NCBI GenBank assembly: GCA_031216125.1
Contig: CM062374.1
Coordinates: 6,076,001 to 6,140,000, forward strand
DNA: 64,000 nucleotides
Reading direction: 5' to 3'
DNA from: Dalbergia cochinchinensis
Taxonomy: Eukaryota; Streptophyta; Magnoliopsida; Fabales; Fabaceae
Below the pieces are notes generated by a model, which did not search any database, had not been told where the DNA came from, and was given only the letters and a program-made list of their open reading frames with translations. Below are positions 1-13,318 of the stretch, piece after piece. Made by a program: the position numbers and the translations under genes. Position 1 is the first letter of the stretch; every line of letters starts with the position of its first letter.

Positions 1-3000
1 GTTAGAGGGCAATTCTCTTAGGGGTGCTCACCGTGTCACCTAAGAGTATAAATTGGTACCGATGTCACATGAGTTCTATGGAGGTGCTCGGCCGTGTCAT
101 CCTAGAACCCATCTTAGTACCTTAATTTTCAAAATCTCTTTAAGTCCCCAAATTTGTCGGAAATTCGGCGGCACAAAGGCATTACGCCGAATTTCTTACA
201 AATTTGCTTTATGCCACATGAACATATATCCTCATGAATTCCTCATATGAATAACATTATCATTCTTCACATAACACATGCATCATCATAGAACATTCAA
301 ACGCTTACCCTTACGGTAGCTTATGCTTTGACCCTTACGGGTCTTAATCTTGAGATATAGTTTTCTAACATCCGTCGCTCATATGTTATGCACCTAAGGG
401 CTCATAATTAATCATCATTCCTAATCCTCATGTTCATAATCAAATCTGAAAAGCATAGGGCAGAATTTCTAACTTGTAATTACGGGGTTCTAGAACTTAC
501 GTTTTAGACCTTTTCTTAGTTCCGTCTTCGCCTAAGGCGCTATAAATTAAATCTAAATCAGTTATGAGACATTCCTATGCTTAAGAAACTAGTTATAAAT
601 CACATTTATCATGTTGTAACGTTGCTGGACAGAATCCAGAAAACTAAATGTTCTAAGAGTTCCACATTTGCATTTTTACGGTTTTCTAGTTATTAGTTTC
701 CTGATAGGTGCTAAAATTCAATTCTAATCCAAATGTCACCAAGTTTTTCATGTCTAAACAATCCTAATCTGAATATGTTCCCATTAAAATAGTTTGGATA
801 AGTTCCAAAAACAAATGGGTCTAAACTATGTTAAATTCTAGCTTTACGGTATTTCTAGTTAGCTAGTTTCTTACCTATCATGCATAGAATTGTTTCTACA
901 TCATCATGTGATAATTTCACACATTCTAACACATCAAGGCATCATCATACAGCCATAAATTCATCATGATAGTACCGAAAACACCTAACTTCAATAAGAG
1001 AACTAAATTGACATTTCTAGGTACATAAGTTAACTAGTTTCTCTTGGAATCAATTTAGAATTTCCAAAACTCCTTGCAAATCATTTTAATTCATCAAGAG
1101 GCTAAGAGAAACCTTAGATCAGTGACCAAAATATATTCATCTTCTAGAAGGGAATAAAGTCATATCTCATGATAACATAACCTTGTAAAGATTTGTAAAG
1201 CTTTAAGAAAAACTTAGAACATAAACTATTAGTCCTTGTAGCTAGATGAAAACTCATTGCAAGTCCATCATCACTACTTGGCCGAAAACATGCATTCAAA
1301 GAATGCATTCACCTTAAGCTTTAACTTGAAATGAAATGGGCAAGTCTTTGAGCTCTAGGTTCTTAAGTTATGACATAAAATAAATGTGCTCATGCTTTTC
1401 ATTTTTAATCTTGCTTACAAAATAAAGTGATGACTTAAATTAAATATGCAAGGCATAATCTTAAACGTGCAAGCTTGAAAGTAAATATGCAAGTTCAATT
1501 CTTTATTTTAGTGCTCTTGGCCTAACAACAATCGACTTTAAGGTCGAAATAGAAAGGCTTTGAGAATTAAATTAAGTGATGATGTAAGTTCCATTTTAAT
1601 CTTTATGTTCTTAGGTGATAGCTTGAAAGTAAAGATGCATAGCAAGAATGTAAATATGAGTGCAAGCATAAAATAAATTATGCAAGTTCATTTTATCTTT
1701 CTAGAGCCCTTAACAAGACTTTAAAGGAACTCAATCCTCAACCCAAACTCATCCAACCAAGGTTAAGTAAAGCTTAGAGTTCTTAGAACTCAAGACAACA
1801 TTTTTAGAAAATCAAAACATTGAACATGTAGAAGAAAAGGAAGTGGCCGAAACATTCTAGGCAAGAAAAGGAATATTTGAAAACTCTAGAGTCCATGATC
1901 TTGGTGATATATTAACACCAACACCATGAATCCTCATCATTGAGTTCATAGAACCATTTTAAAACACCATCAAAGCTAAAGTCCTCAAGAGTTCAAGAAA
2001 GGAAGAACTAGAAACATTTTTGCTCAAGAACAAAGATCAAGCTCTAGAGTTTGTTTCAAGTGATGAACATCATCATGAAACTCTCATCATCAAGCTCTCA
2101 TTTCTTTGAACTTCAAGGCCCATGGCTGAAAATGAGAAAGAAAAAGGAGAAGAAAAGAAGTTCTAAAAAGAATCAAGAGAAACTATGAACATAAAGCTAG
2201 AATAAGAACTTTAAAGAAAGAAGTACTTGAAAGAAAATCCCTACTTGGTGTGATGATCTTGAAGATGGAAGAAGAAGATGAAGAAGATGAAGAACTTGAA
2301 GAACTTTGAAGGCTTGAACTTGAGAGAAAAGAAAGCTTTGGAGTGTTTCTTTAAAAACTTACACTTTGCAAATGAACCCAAAATGATACAAGTTCACCCA
2401 AGCAAGCTATTTATAGAGAAATGAAACAAATGAAGGGTGCAAATGGAGGGGGAGGCTTCGGCCATGCAGAATGGAGGGAGACCATGAGTTCCATGAGGTG
2501 AGATAATGTGGTCTTGAGGCATGGTGAGGTATGGTTCAAGGTATGGCTCAAGCATGGTTCTTTGAGTAAGAAAACAAATCAACATGTGGTCAAATGGGGG
2601 AGAGTTTCGGCCATGCGCATCAGATTTGGGAGAGGATTAGTTTGCATTTTAATTGTGGTTTAGAGTTGTGTTTAGGTGTATCTTTGATTAGGATTAAGAT
2701 TAGGAATTTGTAAGAAAGTGTTTAGGTGAGGAAATGGGTAATTAAGGTTGGTAAGACATAATTAGAGAGTGTTCTTGCATCATTAGTGAGTTATAAATTC
2801 ATTTTAGTGTATAAACAATTCTAGACACAATTCCTTGATTTAAGGAATTGGAGAGAGAAAACACTATTCAAGATTCCAAGACTAGGAATCTTGAGTTCTG
2901 AAAAGGGATTTAAGTTTAATCTAAGCAATTTTAGATTCTAATTAACTTTAATAAATTATTTTGACTCTATATTAATTAGGAAAATTAATTAATCTTCGTT

Positions 3001-3408
3001 TAGAGCCTAATATTGCTTAGGTTTGCTTAATTACATCATTAAGCTCAAAAACACTATTCTAGGGGCAAAATCATAATTTTGCACTAAAACTGTCCGGGAC
3101 CACCGGGACTTAAACAGATGTTTTGAAATATGTAATAACATGGTTTTAAACCTCTGGGGAAAGTTCCGGGCTCAAACGGCACCTTTACCCGCGTAAAACG
3201 CTACAGGGGTATTTTGGTCATTTTGACCCGAAACTGCGGAAAACGAGATTTTCGCTTCCGGAAACATTCGCAGGCCATTCAATCCCCTTCAAACATTGAG
3301 TTGGCCCTTCGAGTACTGCCGAGTCGGCCATCCTCGAATTTCAGGCCGAAAATGACCTCAGGGGCATTTCAGTCATTTTCCACTCGAACAGAAAATCGGG
3401 GCGTTACA
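1..3408 (-). mobile_element. Ty3/gypsy-type LTR, minus strand, cut by the left edge
   Basis: Read on the minus strand, a typical gypsy LTR begins at 3408 with TGTAACGCCCC and continues leftward to the window edge without coding capacity. Near its start it carries two inverted-repeat blocks around an AAAT(A/G)CCCC core (about 3357-3384 and 3205-3230), which also occur at the start of the LTRs at 8983 and 23107. A TATA box lies about 1 kb in, so 3408 to about 2400 would be U3 and the remainder R/U5. The other LTR end and any internal region are outside the window, so solo LTR and full element cannot be told apart. Confidence 0.65.
2407..2416 (-). promoter_or_regulatory. TATA box of the left-edge LTR
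   Basis: Minus-strand CTATAAATAG, a good plant TATA box, about 1 kb inside the LTR. Transcription would start about 30 bp further left on the minus strand. Confidence 0.5.
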
Positions 3409-3863
3409 CAGATCCACTTATCGCTATAGGCCACCATTTCAATAGATTAGGATTATGTTAGATTAGAATGCTCTAGTGGTTGTACAGATAGATCTGAACC
3501 ATACATTTTAATTTCAAATTATGTATTTAATGTCAGAATTTATGAATTTCCCTAGATGTATTCAGATTTCTAGTATTGAACCAATTTTCAGATTATAGCT
3601 ATATTTTTGTAATGAACTAGTTTACACTACAATGTTTCTATTGAAGCACATGTTTGATTTAACTGAGATGAAGTCATGGTCATGTATGTTTAAATATTTT
3701 AATTTTACAAATTCAAATATTGTGCTTTAAATAGAGAAATTGGTAATGATTTAGATGAAATTATGTTTGAGAATGAAAATAACGTCAATTCATGCTTTCT
3801 TTAAGTCACATGGCGCTAGAGGTTTACGTGGGAATCTAGCCTATCATGTGCCCGTCACGTTCT
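3409..3863 (+). mobile_element. Plus-strand LTR relic, left fragment
   Basis: This resembles the 3' part of the plus-strand LTR at 27750-29453: similar 'tatgtatttaat' context, then a stretch running through TTACGTGGG and CATGTGCC just before the LTR end. The fragment stops at 3863, where a large minus-strand element begins, and its last bases (to TCGTGACA) resume at 36989-37010. Its 5' part is missing because the left-edge LTR abuts it at 3408. It is the oldest visible layer of the nest. Confidence 0.5.
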
Positions 3864-5510
3864 TGTCATGATCCAATTTGGGAATATGACCAACATGTGG
3901 GGGTTTGTGTCCCTACGTAAGCCTTTTGTAGCGTGGTTCACTGAATGTATAAATTAACATGGTTTTCATGATTAAAACATGATTTTCTTGTAAATTCATT
4001 TCAATTTCTTTCTTGAAAACATAATGACTAAATTCATAAACTGAGTTATTTTAACATAATCAATTGTGAACTTGTCTTACTTCATGATCTTAGTCAAAAT
4101 TTGAAAATTTGTTTAATACTCAAAAATTGAGTTGTGGGTATATATCTAGCTTATTACATAAATCCTAATCGCAATTTACATCTCAAATCAATGCTTAAAA
4201 TCTGAAAACATATGATAATGTTCGTAGCTTTGAAAATAAATAAATATAAAATACAAAATCTTAAAATAAAATGCATAACTTGGATCCTACTTGCATAACT
4301 ACTAGAGCACTCTAATTTTAACATGAACCTAAGCTAAGTCTTACTACAAAGTAAAGTTCACCACTATAAACAGCTACATCTATTGAAGTAGTGTTTGAAA
4401 GAATATTGGACCTGCAAATGTAAGGAAGAAGGGAGAGGGGTGAGTCAACGGACTTAGTGAGTGGATTCTCATCCATCACCTACATGGGACAACCAATAAG
4501 ATATATATAATATACATGCAATAAATAAAAACATTTTCGTCTACATACATAATCCATTGATGAAGGATTCATATATCTTTTACTGAAACTATTATGTTAT
4601 TGACTATAGCAATTTAGTAAAGAAACGGAATATATAATGCTATCTAGCTGGATGATATTAGTCCCTCAGGAACTAGATATCTCTCAAGCATAGTATCGTT
4701 CCCTCACAAACCGTGTCTCTTGTAGACAACTATGCAATATGAAATGGGTCCCTCATGGACACATCTAATATCCGAATGGTCAGGAGACTGCCCCTTGTGG
4801 GCAACATGGTATACCAAGATTAATGATCTCTCTATTATCGTTAATTCACAGCTCTGTTTCTCTTACTAATTACTTATTCTAAAAGTTGTCATAAAATTTC
4901 GATCGAGAAATATGAAGTTTCTACATCTTATAAAAATTCTATACTTTGTCTATCAATATAAACTGTGTTGAAACAATATATTCCAAGCATATGATCTCAC
5001 AAACATAATTACTATAGTTTCATAAAGATAAATATTTTCCAGGAAGGGTTGTATCAAGTATGGTTCCACGGTTTGCTGACATAGTTTCATAAACTTAATA
5101 ATTTTAGTTTCATAAACTTGATAACTTTGAAATCGTAATAACTTATTTATTCATGAAGATAAATCATACTCTGTTCAACATTTTTTTTCCAATATATCTT
5201 AACTAGATATTCTAAAAATATAGTCTGAAATTCTAGGTCTTGAAAATATATTAATATCATAAATTCATACAAACATATTTGACAACTTCGCAAACTTGCT
5301 AAAACATATATTTCCCTATAGATCTTTTCTTGAGCATATAATGCATGTTCATAGCATACAACATATCAATCATGATCCCATGGTTTTCTAAAACATATAT
5401 TCTAGACTTAGTATAACTTGTAAAATCATGTTTGTAACATATTTTTCACCTCTAAATTCATATTTAGAAATTATCATGCATAAAACATACTCATAATTAC
5501 TGAAAATAAT

Positions 5511-7209
5511 TGTAGATAGAAAAGTGCACGAGAAGGGGGGTTGAATTGTGCTTCACATTTTTTTTCCTTCTTTTCTGAAAAACTTGGACAATAACTATCA
5601 AGTATTAAACTTGAAGTGCAGTGGAAATAGCGTTAGTTATGTCAAAAAATAATTTTATGAATTATGACAAAGATAATAAAAATGCGTATAAGCAGGTTTT
5701 CAGAAAATACGATATAACAGGCACAAAACAGTAAATAAGGAGAGTTAAAGAAGGAAAACAAAATACTACATAGGAGTTTTTATACTAGTTTAGCCAACCT
5801 GCATACATCCAGTTCTCAACTACTATTGAGCTCCACTAAAACCTTTCTCAACCCGAGAAAGTTTGATAGTCTTTATAGTAGCTTTCCTAAACTCTTACCA
5901 GTGACCAATAGCTTACTCTACTGTCACACTTGAGTAGTTTTTTACCAGCCTCTCCAAGCTAACACTGTGCTCATTAGCTTATTCTACTGTCATAACCAAG
6001 TAGTCTTTGACTGGCCTCTCCAAGCTTACTCTATAACTAGTAGCTCACTCTACTATCATGATACAAGCAGTTTTTGCTCAGCTTCTTCAAGCTAACTCAC
6101 AACCATCGCTACCAAATCGGGGTTACAAAGGTTTGTGTTTGGGTTTGAGCACTCAAACTAACCAACACTCAAATTTTCGTAAGATGAACAGTAACAGTCC
6201 TAGGAAACTTGAATGACTTCTTTCTAACTATTCTTCCTAGGAAGAACATATAATCTACTGAGAACGTAGAAAAAAGATTTTTACAGGGAAGAAATTGATT
6301 ATGAGCAGTAATAAACTTTACAAAGGATGAACGGAAATTTCTTCAGTGCTTTAGCACTTTGACCAACAAAAGCTCTTACTTTATAAGCACAACATCTCCT
6401 TTTATACTTGATCTGAATTTATAAATATTGTCCTTGACCTGTCTTCCAAGCGACATATGATGATCTTTTTTTTGTGTCTTGGAAGTGCAGTCTAGAGCAA
6501 TAGCTTGACATTATCAGAGCAATTGCAAAAGCCATTGTGAGATAGAGGTTTCTAAGGCCATCTCTAGAAACTACTTTTTACTTTCCAAATGAGGTTTTTG
6601 AACTTTTCCTTCTAGAAGCTGGGGCAGTTGACCAAGTTGGCAGAATAGATGTCACGTTAGCCTTTGACTGGGTTTGATTTTAAATTTGAATTTCAAAATT
6701 CCCTCATTTTCCTATAAACTACACCGTTTCACCGTGAAACGTGCTTTTTGAAGTGTGGTAACAGTTTCTTAATTTCTCTTTGATTTTCTAGTCTTCAATT
6801 AGAGCTTGTTGATGATAATATGATATTGGCCATGATGATTGAAGATGGTAATACACACTTGCTTCATAGTTGAATTAAAATCTTCACTTGAATTGTACTT
6901 TCTAAAGTTACATGCTACCTTCTAAAGATCTGAGCCTTGGTTTCTTGTACTCAAAAATTTTCTTCAATCCATTTTTTTCACCTACGTTAAGTCCTAATCT
7001 CTTCAAATGAGATTAAACATATTTGCATATGTTATGTGAAATTATTTTCATTTTAAGAACCATGTATGCTAATGTGATAAGACCTATTTGTTACTTTAAG
7101 AAACTCAAGGGAAATATTAGTCATTCTTCAAAATATTTTCTACCAGTTGGTTATGTTATTGCTCAAAATATTAAGTACTAAAGCTTTCTGAAGGGTTATG
7201 GAGCTAACA
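5511..7209 (+). mobile_element. Solo LTR inserted in the 3' LTR of the large element
   Basis: Starts TGTAGATAG with a GTGCACGAGAAGGGGGG box and ends AGCTAACA, flanked by ATAAT (5506-5510) and ATAAG (7210-7214), a one-mismatch 5-bp duplication. It has no coding region. A second, inverted copy of the family is at 32622-35782, with the same start box and the same GGAGCTAA end. TG...CA ends plus a 5-bp duplication and no internal domain fit a solo LTR. Confidence 0.6.
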
Positions 7210-7580
7210 ATAAGTTCATGAGTTTGAACCCACTCACCATTTGGGAGCAAGAGTGTGCGGGTACTACTAACTTGACCTTGAAAGCTTGGAATGACACTAA
7301 CAACTGTCATAGAGCAACAAAGACAAATGAATAATCTATAACAAATCTAGAGCAACTCTATGAACATTAGGGGAGTACTCGCACTTGACAACAATGAGAA
7401 ATAATAACACCTATAACATGGAAGGGGAAGAAAGGAGAAGAATCTAACATAAACCATAACTAAATCCCTACCTTGGAGCTTGAAGGAGGTAGGATTGAGT
7501 GTGGTTAAGAATGAGAAGGTAGAAAAAAGAGTTGGGGCAATGGTTTTCAGTTTCTGCTTCCCAAAATGCGTGGAAGGATG

Positions 7581-7590
7581 TTTATATAAG
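7581..7590 (-). promoter_or_regulatory. TATA box of the 3' LTR of the large element
   Basis: Minus-strand CTTATATAAA. The equivalent site in the sister LTR is at about 36647-36654. The palindrome cluster lies about 60 bp upstream of it. Confidence 0.45.
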
Positions 7591-7647
7591 GGTAAGGATC
7601 TCATAACTCAAAATTGTCATTTTGACATTATTCACACATTAGGGACC

Positions 7648-7810
7648 CTTGCCAGGTGAGCCTATGAGCTCACAAGTTCCAGAACCTTTCTAGAGAATTA
7701 GGTCTCACTTGGAAAGATCATACATGCTTGCCTGGCAAGGTTAGAAAATTCCTAATAGCCATCCTTATATGAGAGGCTCACCTGGCGAGGAGAATGGGTC
7801 GCCTGGCAAG
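7648..7810. repeat. Paired imperfect palindromes in U3 (CTYRCCTGGCRAG type)
   Basis: Six 13-bp units related to CTTGCCTGGCAAG start at 7648, 7669, 7704, 7727, 7777 and 7798. They form three pairs with start-to-start spacing 21, 23 and 21 bp; the unit at 7669 is weak. The sister LTR has TTCGCCTGGGAAG at 36735, TTCGCCTAGCGAG at 36756 (21 bp on) and CTCACCTAGTGAG at 36802. Confidence 0.55.
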
Positions 7811-7951
7811 CCTATTTGACAACAATAGGCTTGTTATGCACTTTTGCTATCCTCCACGTATCTAGGGCCTTGTCGACAATACAATTGGGTCTGTAGGGCC
7901 TTTAAGGCCATACTAGACTTGTCTAATGACAGATGGACCTAAGGTATTACA

Positions 7952-7969
7952 TACTCCCTCCCTGAAAAT
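7952..7969 (-). other. Polypurine tract of the large minus-strand element
   Basis: The minus-strand tract CAGGGAGGGAGTA abuts the 3' LTR start at 7951, as expected for the plus-strand primer of reverse transcription. Confidence 0.6.
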
Positions 7970-8982
7970 AGAATTGGTCCCCAAATCTAAACTTGAGTAC
8001 CTTAAAGATCAAAGAGATAGAATACTTAGACCACATGGGGTTTCGAGGATAGGCATGCATGCCTAGAACACGCTGACATTATACTCTAGCTATATAGCTT
8101 ATAAGCTAAGAGATAGTGCCATACTAAAGGCCATTGCTTCGATGCTCTAGCTAATGGTACCAATCATCATATTTGGGTGGCTTCGTCTCCAAGGGTAGCT
8201 CTTTCCCGTCAAGGATACAAAGGCACCTCTCATGACACTTACACTAGGTAGATCTACCTCTAATGGTAGCCCTTTCCACATTACAAGTCCGAGGTGGATA
8301 ACTACGCTCTACCGCCTTGTGCGCACGTGAGCTCTCAAGGTTAAAGTGCGTTAAGCGTTAACTCTTATCCTTACTCTCTTTCTCTCTTTCTTGCATCTGA
8401 CATAGACTGATATCAATGGACTTATAAGTCCTCGGTATTCCGAACTTACTCCCTCTCTATGTGAGCATCAGGGTAATCATTCATGTGCCTATACTTCTAG
8501 TATGCATAAATGTAGCACATCACGTACATTACATAGATCAATCAAACAAACATAACTTGCTCTATGATCTCGAAAACATCTTACCATAATCACATGCATA
8601 ATCAGTTCCCCATGAACTACTTTTCTTGACTCAAAACTTCCTAATGCTTAATCAAATCCTTTCAAGTGGGAACACCTACTTCAAGACACCATATCATGTT
8701 TACATGTCATGCAAATAGATATAGCGAAGGTAAGCAAGTTATAGCCCAAAATATAGTTATTCTTTCAAGCAGACAGTAGCTAAAAACTTTCATCTTTATG
8801 GCCAAAAGGAATCATCAGTCAAGCATGCATGATAATACAACATTTTATGTTTCAATTCACCCTATACACCCATCTAAACACACTATCAATCATGTTAGTA
8901 GGTTGCAGAATCTTAAACATAATATATCTTAATCTAGGCCTCATTCACAAAGTTCTCATGCGTGGCTTCAGAAAACAACATA
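7970..8982 (-). mobile_element. Internal region of the large element, part next to the 3' LTR
   Basis: About 1 kb between the polypurine tract and the insertion point of the gypsy element at 8983. All frames are broken and I recognise no protein domain. ACATA at 8978-8982 is the left copy of the target duplication of the 8983-27316 element (right copy TCATA at 27317-27321). Confidence 0.5.
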
Positions 8983-11900
8983 TGTAACGCCTCCAATTTT
9001 ACTGTTGCGTAAAATGACCAAAATACCCCTTGGTCATTTTCACACGAGATTTAAGGCCGAAATAGTCCAAGCCATCTTTAATAGGAGGATTAAATAGCAA
9101 TATGTGTAAAAATTGCAATTTTCATTTTTTTAGTGTCCAAGTGACTAAAATGCCCCTGAGGTCATTTTTGCCTCGAAATCAAGGATAGCCAGTCCAAGTT
9201 ATCCTCAAGGGGTTAGTTTTATACTTAAAGAGGGTTGGTTATATGTGTTATGGATGTTGTAGAAGTGAAAATACCAACTTCGAGTTTTTACTGTATATGA
9301 AATTACCAAAATACCCCTATGGTAATTTAACACGATATTAAGTAATTTCTGAACCGGGTCATCACCTCGGAGTTCAAAATATTTATTACAAGTGTAGCTT
9401 GACATCTAAAAATGTTCAAGTAGTTCAGGGGAATTTTTATATGAAATTACTATTTTGTCCCTAGTTAGTTCTAAATGAGCTTATTTACGTAATTAAGTAA
9501 ATATAGGCAATATTAGACTCTAATTAAAAATAAATTAATTTTATTTATTTACCTTCAGTCAAAATAATTATTTGAGCTAATTTTAAAGTATAAGATTATT
9601 TTAGAAAAAATTAATTTTCTTTCTTAATTAAAAATGGTTCTTAAGACACATAATAGGAAATTAGTGTATTATATTTCTTTTTCTTAAAAATAAAATATAT
9701 TTATTTTTTTTATTACTTTAGATTATTAGCACTAAAAATTTCACTACATATGTTGGCCATTTAATTTTGTAATGGAGCACCTTAAATATTTGATTATTAA
9801 GCACTTACTCTAGTTTATCATTTTCTTTTCCACTAACAATTAATTACACTAAATACATGACCTACCATTAACAAAAAAAAATGAAAAAGATCACTCCTCA
9901 TTGTGCTGAATAGTTGTGGCCGCCTCCATCACATTCACTATAAATATGTGCTCTTCCAAGTCCTAATTCACTCACAAACATTCATTTTAACAATTTGCAT
10001 TTTTTTAGTTATAGTCTTGTTCACAAAAATTAGCCAAAAATCCTCTCTTCTCTGTCTAAACACAAAGCTCTCTTCTTCTTCCTCCTCCACCTCCAAGAAG
10101 CTCCACCCTCAACCTTCATCCAAGTTCTTAAGCTTAAACAAACACATATCCACCATAGATCAACTCCTAAGCACCTAAACTTTCCACTTCTAAACATAAC
10201 AACACAAGAAAAATCCTTCCTCCATTCCAACCTCACTTGGCCAAAACCATCACTAGCATTAGGATCAGATTTTTGGTTCTTATTGCTCATAGAAGATCAA
10301 GCTCTATCCTTTGTAAACAAAGAACAACTTGGTAGGGATTTTATTTTATGTTCTTTCCTTCAATTATTCCTAATAATTTCTAATTTATGGCTTGATGATG
10401 AGACCATGAAATAAGGTTCTTGGAACCATGATGATAAAGGACTCCAAAGCCCACTTCCTTTGTTAAGATTAATTGAGGTTAAAGAGTTTAATTTTTTAAA
10501 AGTTTTGAGCTTAACAAGATAATAAATGAACTTGCATCCATGTTTTTGTTTCAAGCTCTTGCATATCACGTTTGAATTTCAAGCTTTTCATAATCATGTT
10601 TAATTTCAAGTCATCACCTTAAATCTTGAAGATAATAATATGGATTTGCATTTTTATGTTTTTCCAAGTATTGCATTTGATATTTATATTTCAAGTTATC
10701 ATCTAAACTTTGAAGATCTAAAAATGAACTTGCATCTTCATGCTTATATTTCAAGTATTGAATATTCATATTTATATTTCCAAGTTATCACTTTATAATG
10801 ATAAAGATTAAAAATGGTATTGCATAGCATATTTATGATTCTTGTTATCACCTAAATCTCTAAAGCTCAACTTACCTCTTTAATCTGAAATAGGAATTTT
10901 ATTAAGGATATATTTAAATTATGTTATTTTTAGCCTCTTGATGTTCTTAGTATTGAAGTTGGTTTACTTTATTTTCAAGGATTTGATCTTGTGTTTAAAT
11001 TACTCAAAGAACTTTCATTAGAGTTAGCAATTCAAATAAGTTAAAGATTGTGCTTTTTCAAGCTTTTGGGATGAAAGATTTAAGTTACTAACTTTATTTA
11101 AATAAAATGGATGAATACTGATTTAAAAGGTTTGACTGTGTATAAATTACTTATTATTGATGCAAAAATTATTTTTAGCATTTTCAGGGTGAACTAGTAA
11201 CTAAAAATGATCAAAACTGTAATTTTATGAAGCTTTAGAGAATGAATTTTCTGGAATAATTACTTACTATTTTGATACTGATCTTGCTGTTTACATACAT
11301 AAGAATGGTTAATATTTGATGTAAAAATTGCTTTTGGCATCTTAGAGGTATAAAGGAATAATTACAAGCGTTAGTTTTGACCATTTTGCAAAACGCGAAA
11401 AGTTGTGTTTTAAACTATCAATTATGTAATTTTTGGTCAAAGGATTTTAGTTAGACATCTAATATGTCCATGTGTTTAAAATTCCATGTATAATGTTTAG
11501 AAAATTTTTTAGAAGTGTTGGCATTTGTTAGGAGTTAAAAATGAACAACTTTGCGCTTTGACCCCTAAAGTATGTTAAAATTTGGTCTATAACACTAAAA
11601 GGTTTTTATGATGAGTTTTAAATGGTTTATAATGATTATAAGTCTCTTGAAAGTATTCGTTAATATTAAGGATCTTTAGTTTGTAAGAATACATTAAAAA
11701 GGAGTATTTATATTTTGACCCGTAATCTTTGAGAAATTGCGATTTGACCCGTTTAGTGCTTAAGTGTAAATATCGATAATTTTGATGAGATAAATGTGAA
11801 TGATGTCTTGTGAAGGGTATGTTCATGTGTTGAAATTTATATGGCTTATGGATATATGCAATGAAATATGATGCATGTTTATGTGATTTAAATTGTGGTA

Positions 11901-13094
11901 TGTTATAATTATGCTTGATAAATTGAGATGCGTGATTTCATGAAGTTTATGAGCATGAAATGTTGAAATGATGAGTTATTCATGTTTGCATCTCTATATA
12001 ACATGCCAAGATTAAAGATGACATAAGACATATGGAAATGATCCTTTAGACTCCCCAAATTAAAGGTTATGAGAGGGGATCCAAATAGGAAGTGATCCTT
12101 TGGACTCCTCGAATTAAAGTTATGAAAGGTGATCCTAATGCCCCCTATCCCGTACCTTAAGAGTCGGGAACTTAACTTATGAAAAGGGACAAGATTACGC
12201 TAGTGGCGACTAGTGAGGTATGAGCTCATAACCTAGAACTCTCAAGAGGAGAGAAGATATAGGGCGGCCCCCAAGGAAAAGAGAATAAGAGGTTTAAGTC
12301 ACCTAAAAAATGAACCATATGCATATGTTCTTTATGTATACTTAATTGTTGTATATTCTGTTATATATTGTATATGGTATTGACATGTATTCATGATACA
12401 GTATGTTGCAATCATAACATTAAGATTCATACTAAAAGATACGGGTCTCGGCTAATGGTATTTAGAACTTAATAAATGAACCCTGTATATGTCCACATTT
12501 TCATAAAGAAACCCAAGGTTCCTAGGGACGACGATGATGTTGGGAAGCCCTACTGAGATTCTTGTATAAGTTTCTCATCTCTTTTCTTTTCCATGTCGCC
12601 TCTAGACAAGGATGATAGTGTAGTTTGTGACTTTCCTTGAGTAGTGGACGAGGGAGCTACGTTATAAACAAGAGATTCAATGGAGATAGTTTTTCCCTTG
12701 GATATTTGCCTTTAGAGTAATCATATCTCATTCATCAAGTTTGTATTCTATTGATGGATATATATATTGATGTCCCTTATGTTTATAGGACATCGCTATT
12801 ATGATACAATTATTGATATGTTATTATTATTTAAGTTATGTTATGCCATGGTTATATTATGTATTTACCTGTTATTTGTTTCTAACATCTCTCTTATAGG
12901 CAAGATGAATAACGTTAGATACTTAGTATACGCAACTCACGTTTTGGTATTTTAAGTTCAACAAAAAAAATTACCCATATTTTCACTAAGGTATTTTCAA
13001 AGAGTTTAAGTTAAAGACTAGAACAGAAAAGTAATAACTAATAATTAACTTAAATACTTCCTAGGCGTGTTGAGTTAAATATTAGGGTGTTACA
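8983..13094 (+). repeat. 5' LTR of the chromovirus
   Basis: Starts TGTAACGCC and ends GTGTTACA. TATA box at 9939-9946. The first 350 bp hold hairpin-forming blocks around AAAATACCCC (arms 9011-9021/9030-9040 and 9300-9308/9320-9328). The short (TA)n tract at about 12755-12767 is strongly expanded in the other LTR. It matches 23107-27316 along its whole length, with scattered substitutions and small indels. Confidence 0.85.
9939..9946 (+). promoter_or_regulatory. TATA box of the chromovirus 5' LTR
   Basis: TATAAATA in the context TTCACTATAAATATGTG, kept unchanged in the other LTR at 24101-24108. U3 would be about 950 bp. Confidence 0.6.
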
Positions 13095-13097
13095 TTT

Positions 13098-13110
13098 TGG
13101 TATCAGATCA
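13098..13110 (+). other. Primer-binding site of the chromovirus (tRNA-iMet type)
   Basis: TGGTATCAGATCA three bases after the 5' LTR end. The usual plant gypsy/copia site is TGGTATCAGAGC, complementary to the 3' end of initiator methionine tRNA; this copy has drifted at its end. Confidence 0.7.
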
Positions 13111-13318
13111 ATTTGATTTCCAAGGAGCCTGAGGATTGGACTGACTATGCTTCTTAAGCATGATGCGATAGATATGTCATATGTAGTTGCTTTGTTTAAG
13201 CTATAGAATAGAGATGCATGACTACTGTATTTGGAGGTGCCATGGTAACTAGCTCACTTAACATTAAGTATTGAGCTTGATTACCTCAGTGTTTATTGTT
13301 TTGTGTGCTCAAGAACCA

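Larger units (their letters stand above)
3864..7951 (-). repeat. 3' LTR of the large minus-strand element (interrupted)
   Basis: On the minus strand it starts TGTAATACC at 7951 and ends ATCATGACA at 3864. It aligns by eye with the LTR at 31340-36988: both have the same start, a TATA box (7581-7590, minus) and the same end. It is interrupted by a solo LTR at 5511-7209. Between 7648 and 7810, upstream of the TATA box, lies a cluster of short GC-rich imperfect palindromes. Confidence 0.7.

Noticed and set aside
9903..10290. Open frames conserved in both chromovirus LTRs (also at 24065-24337)
   Set aside because: They lie just downstream of the LTR TATA box, differ by small indels between LTRs and encode Ser-rich low-complexity sequence; conservation is explained by LTR identity.
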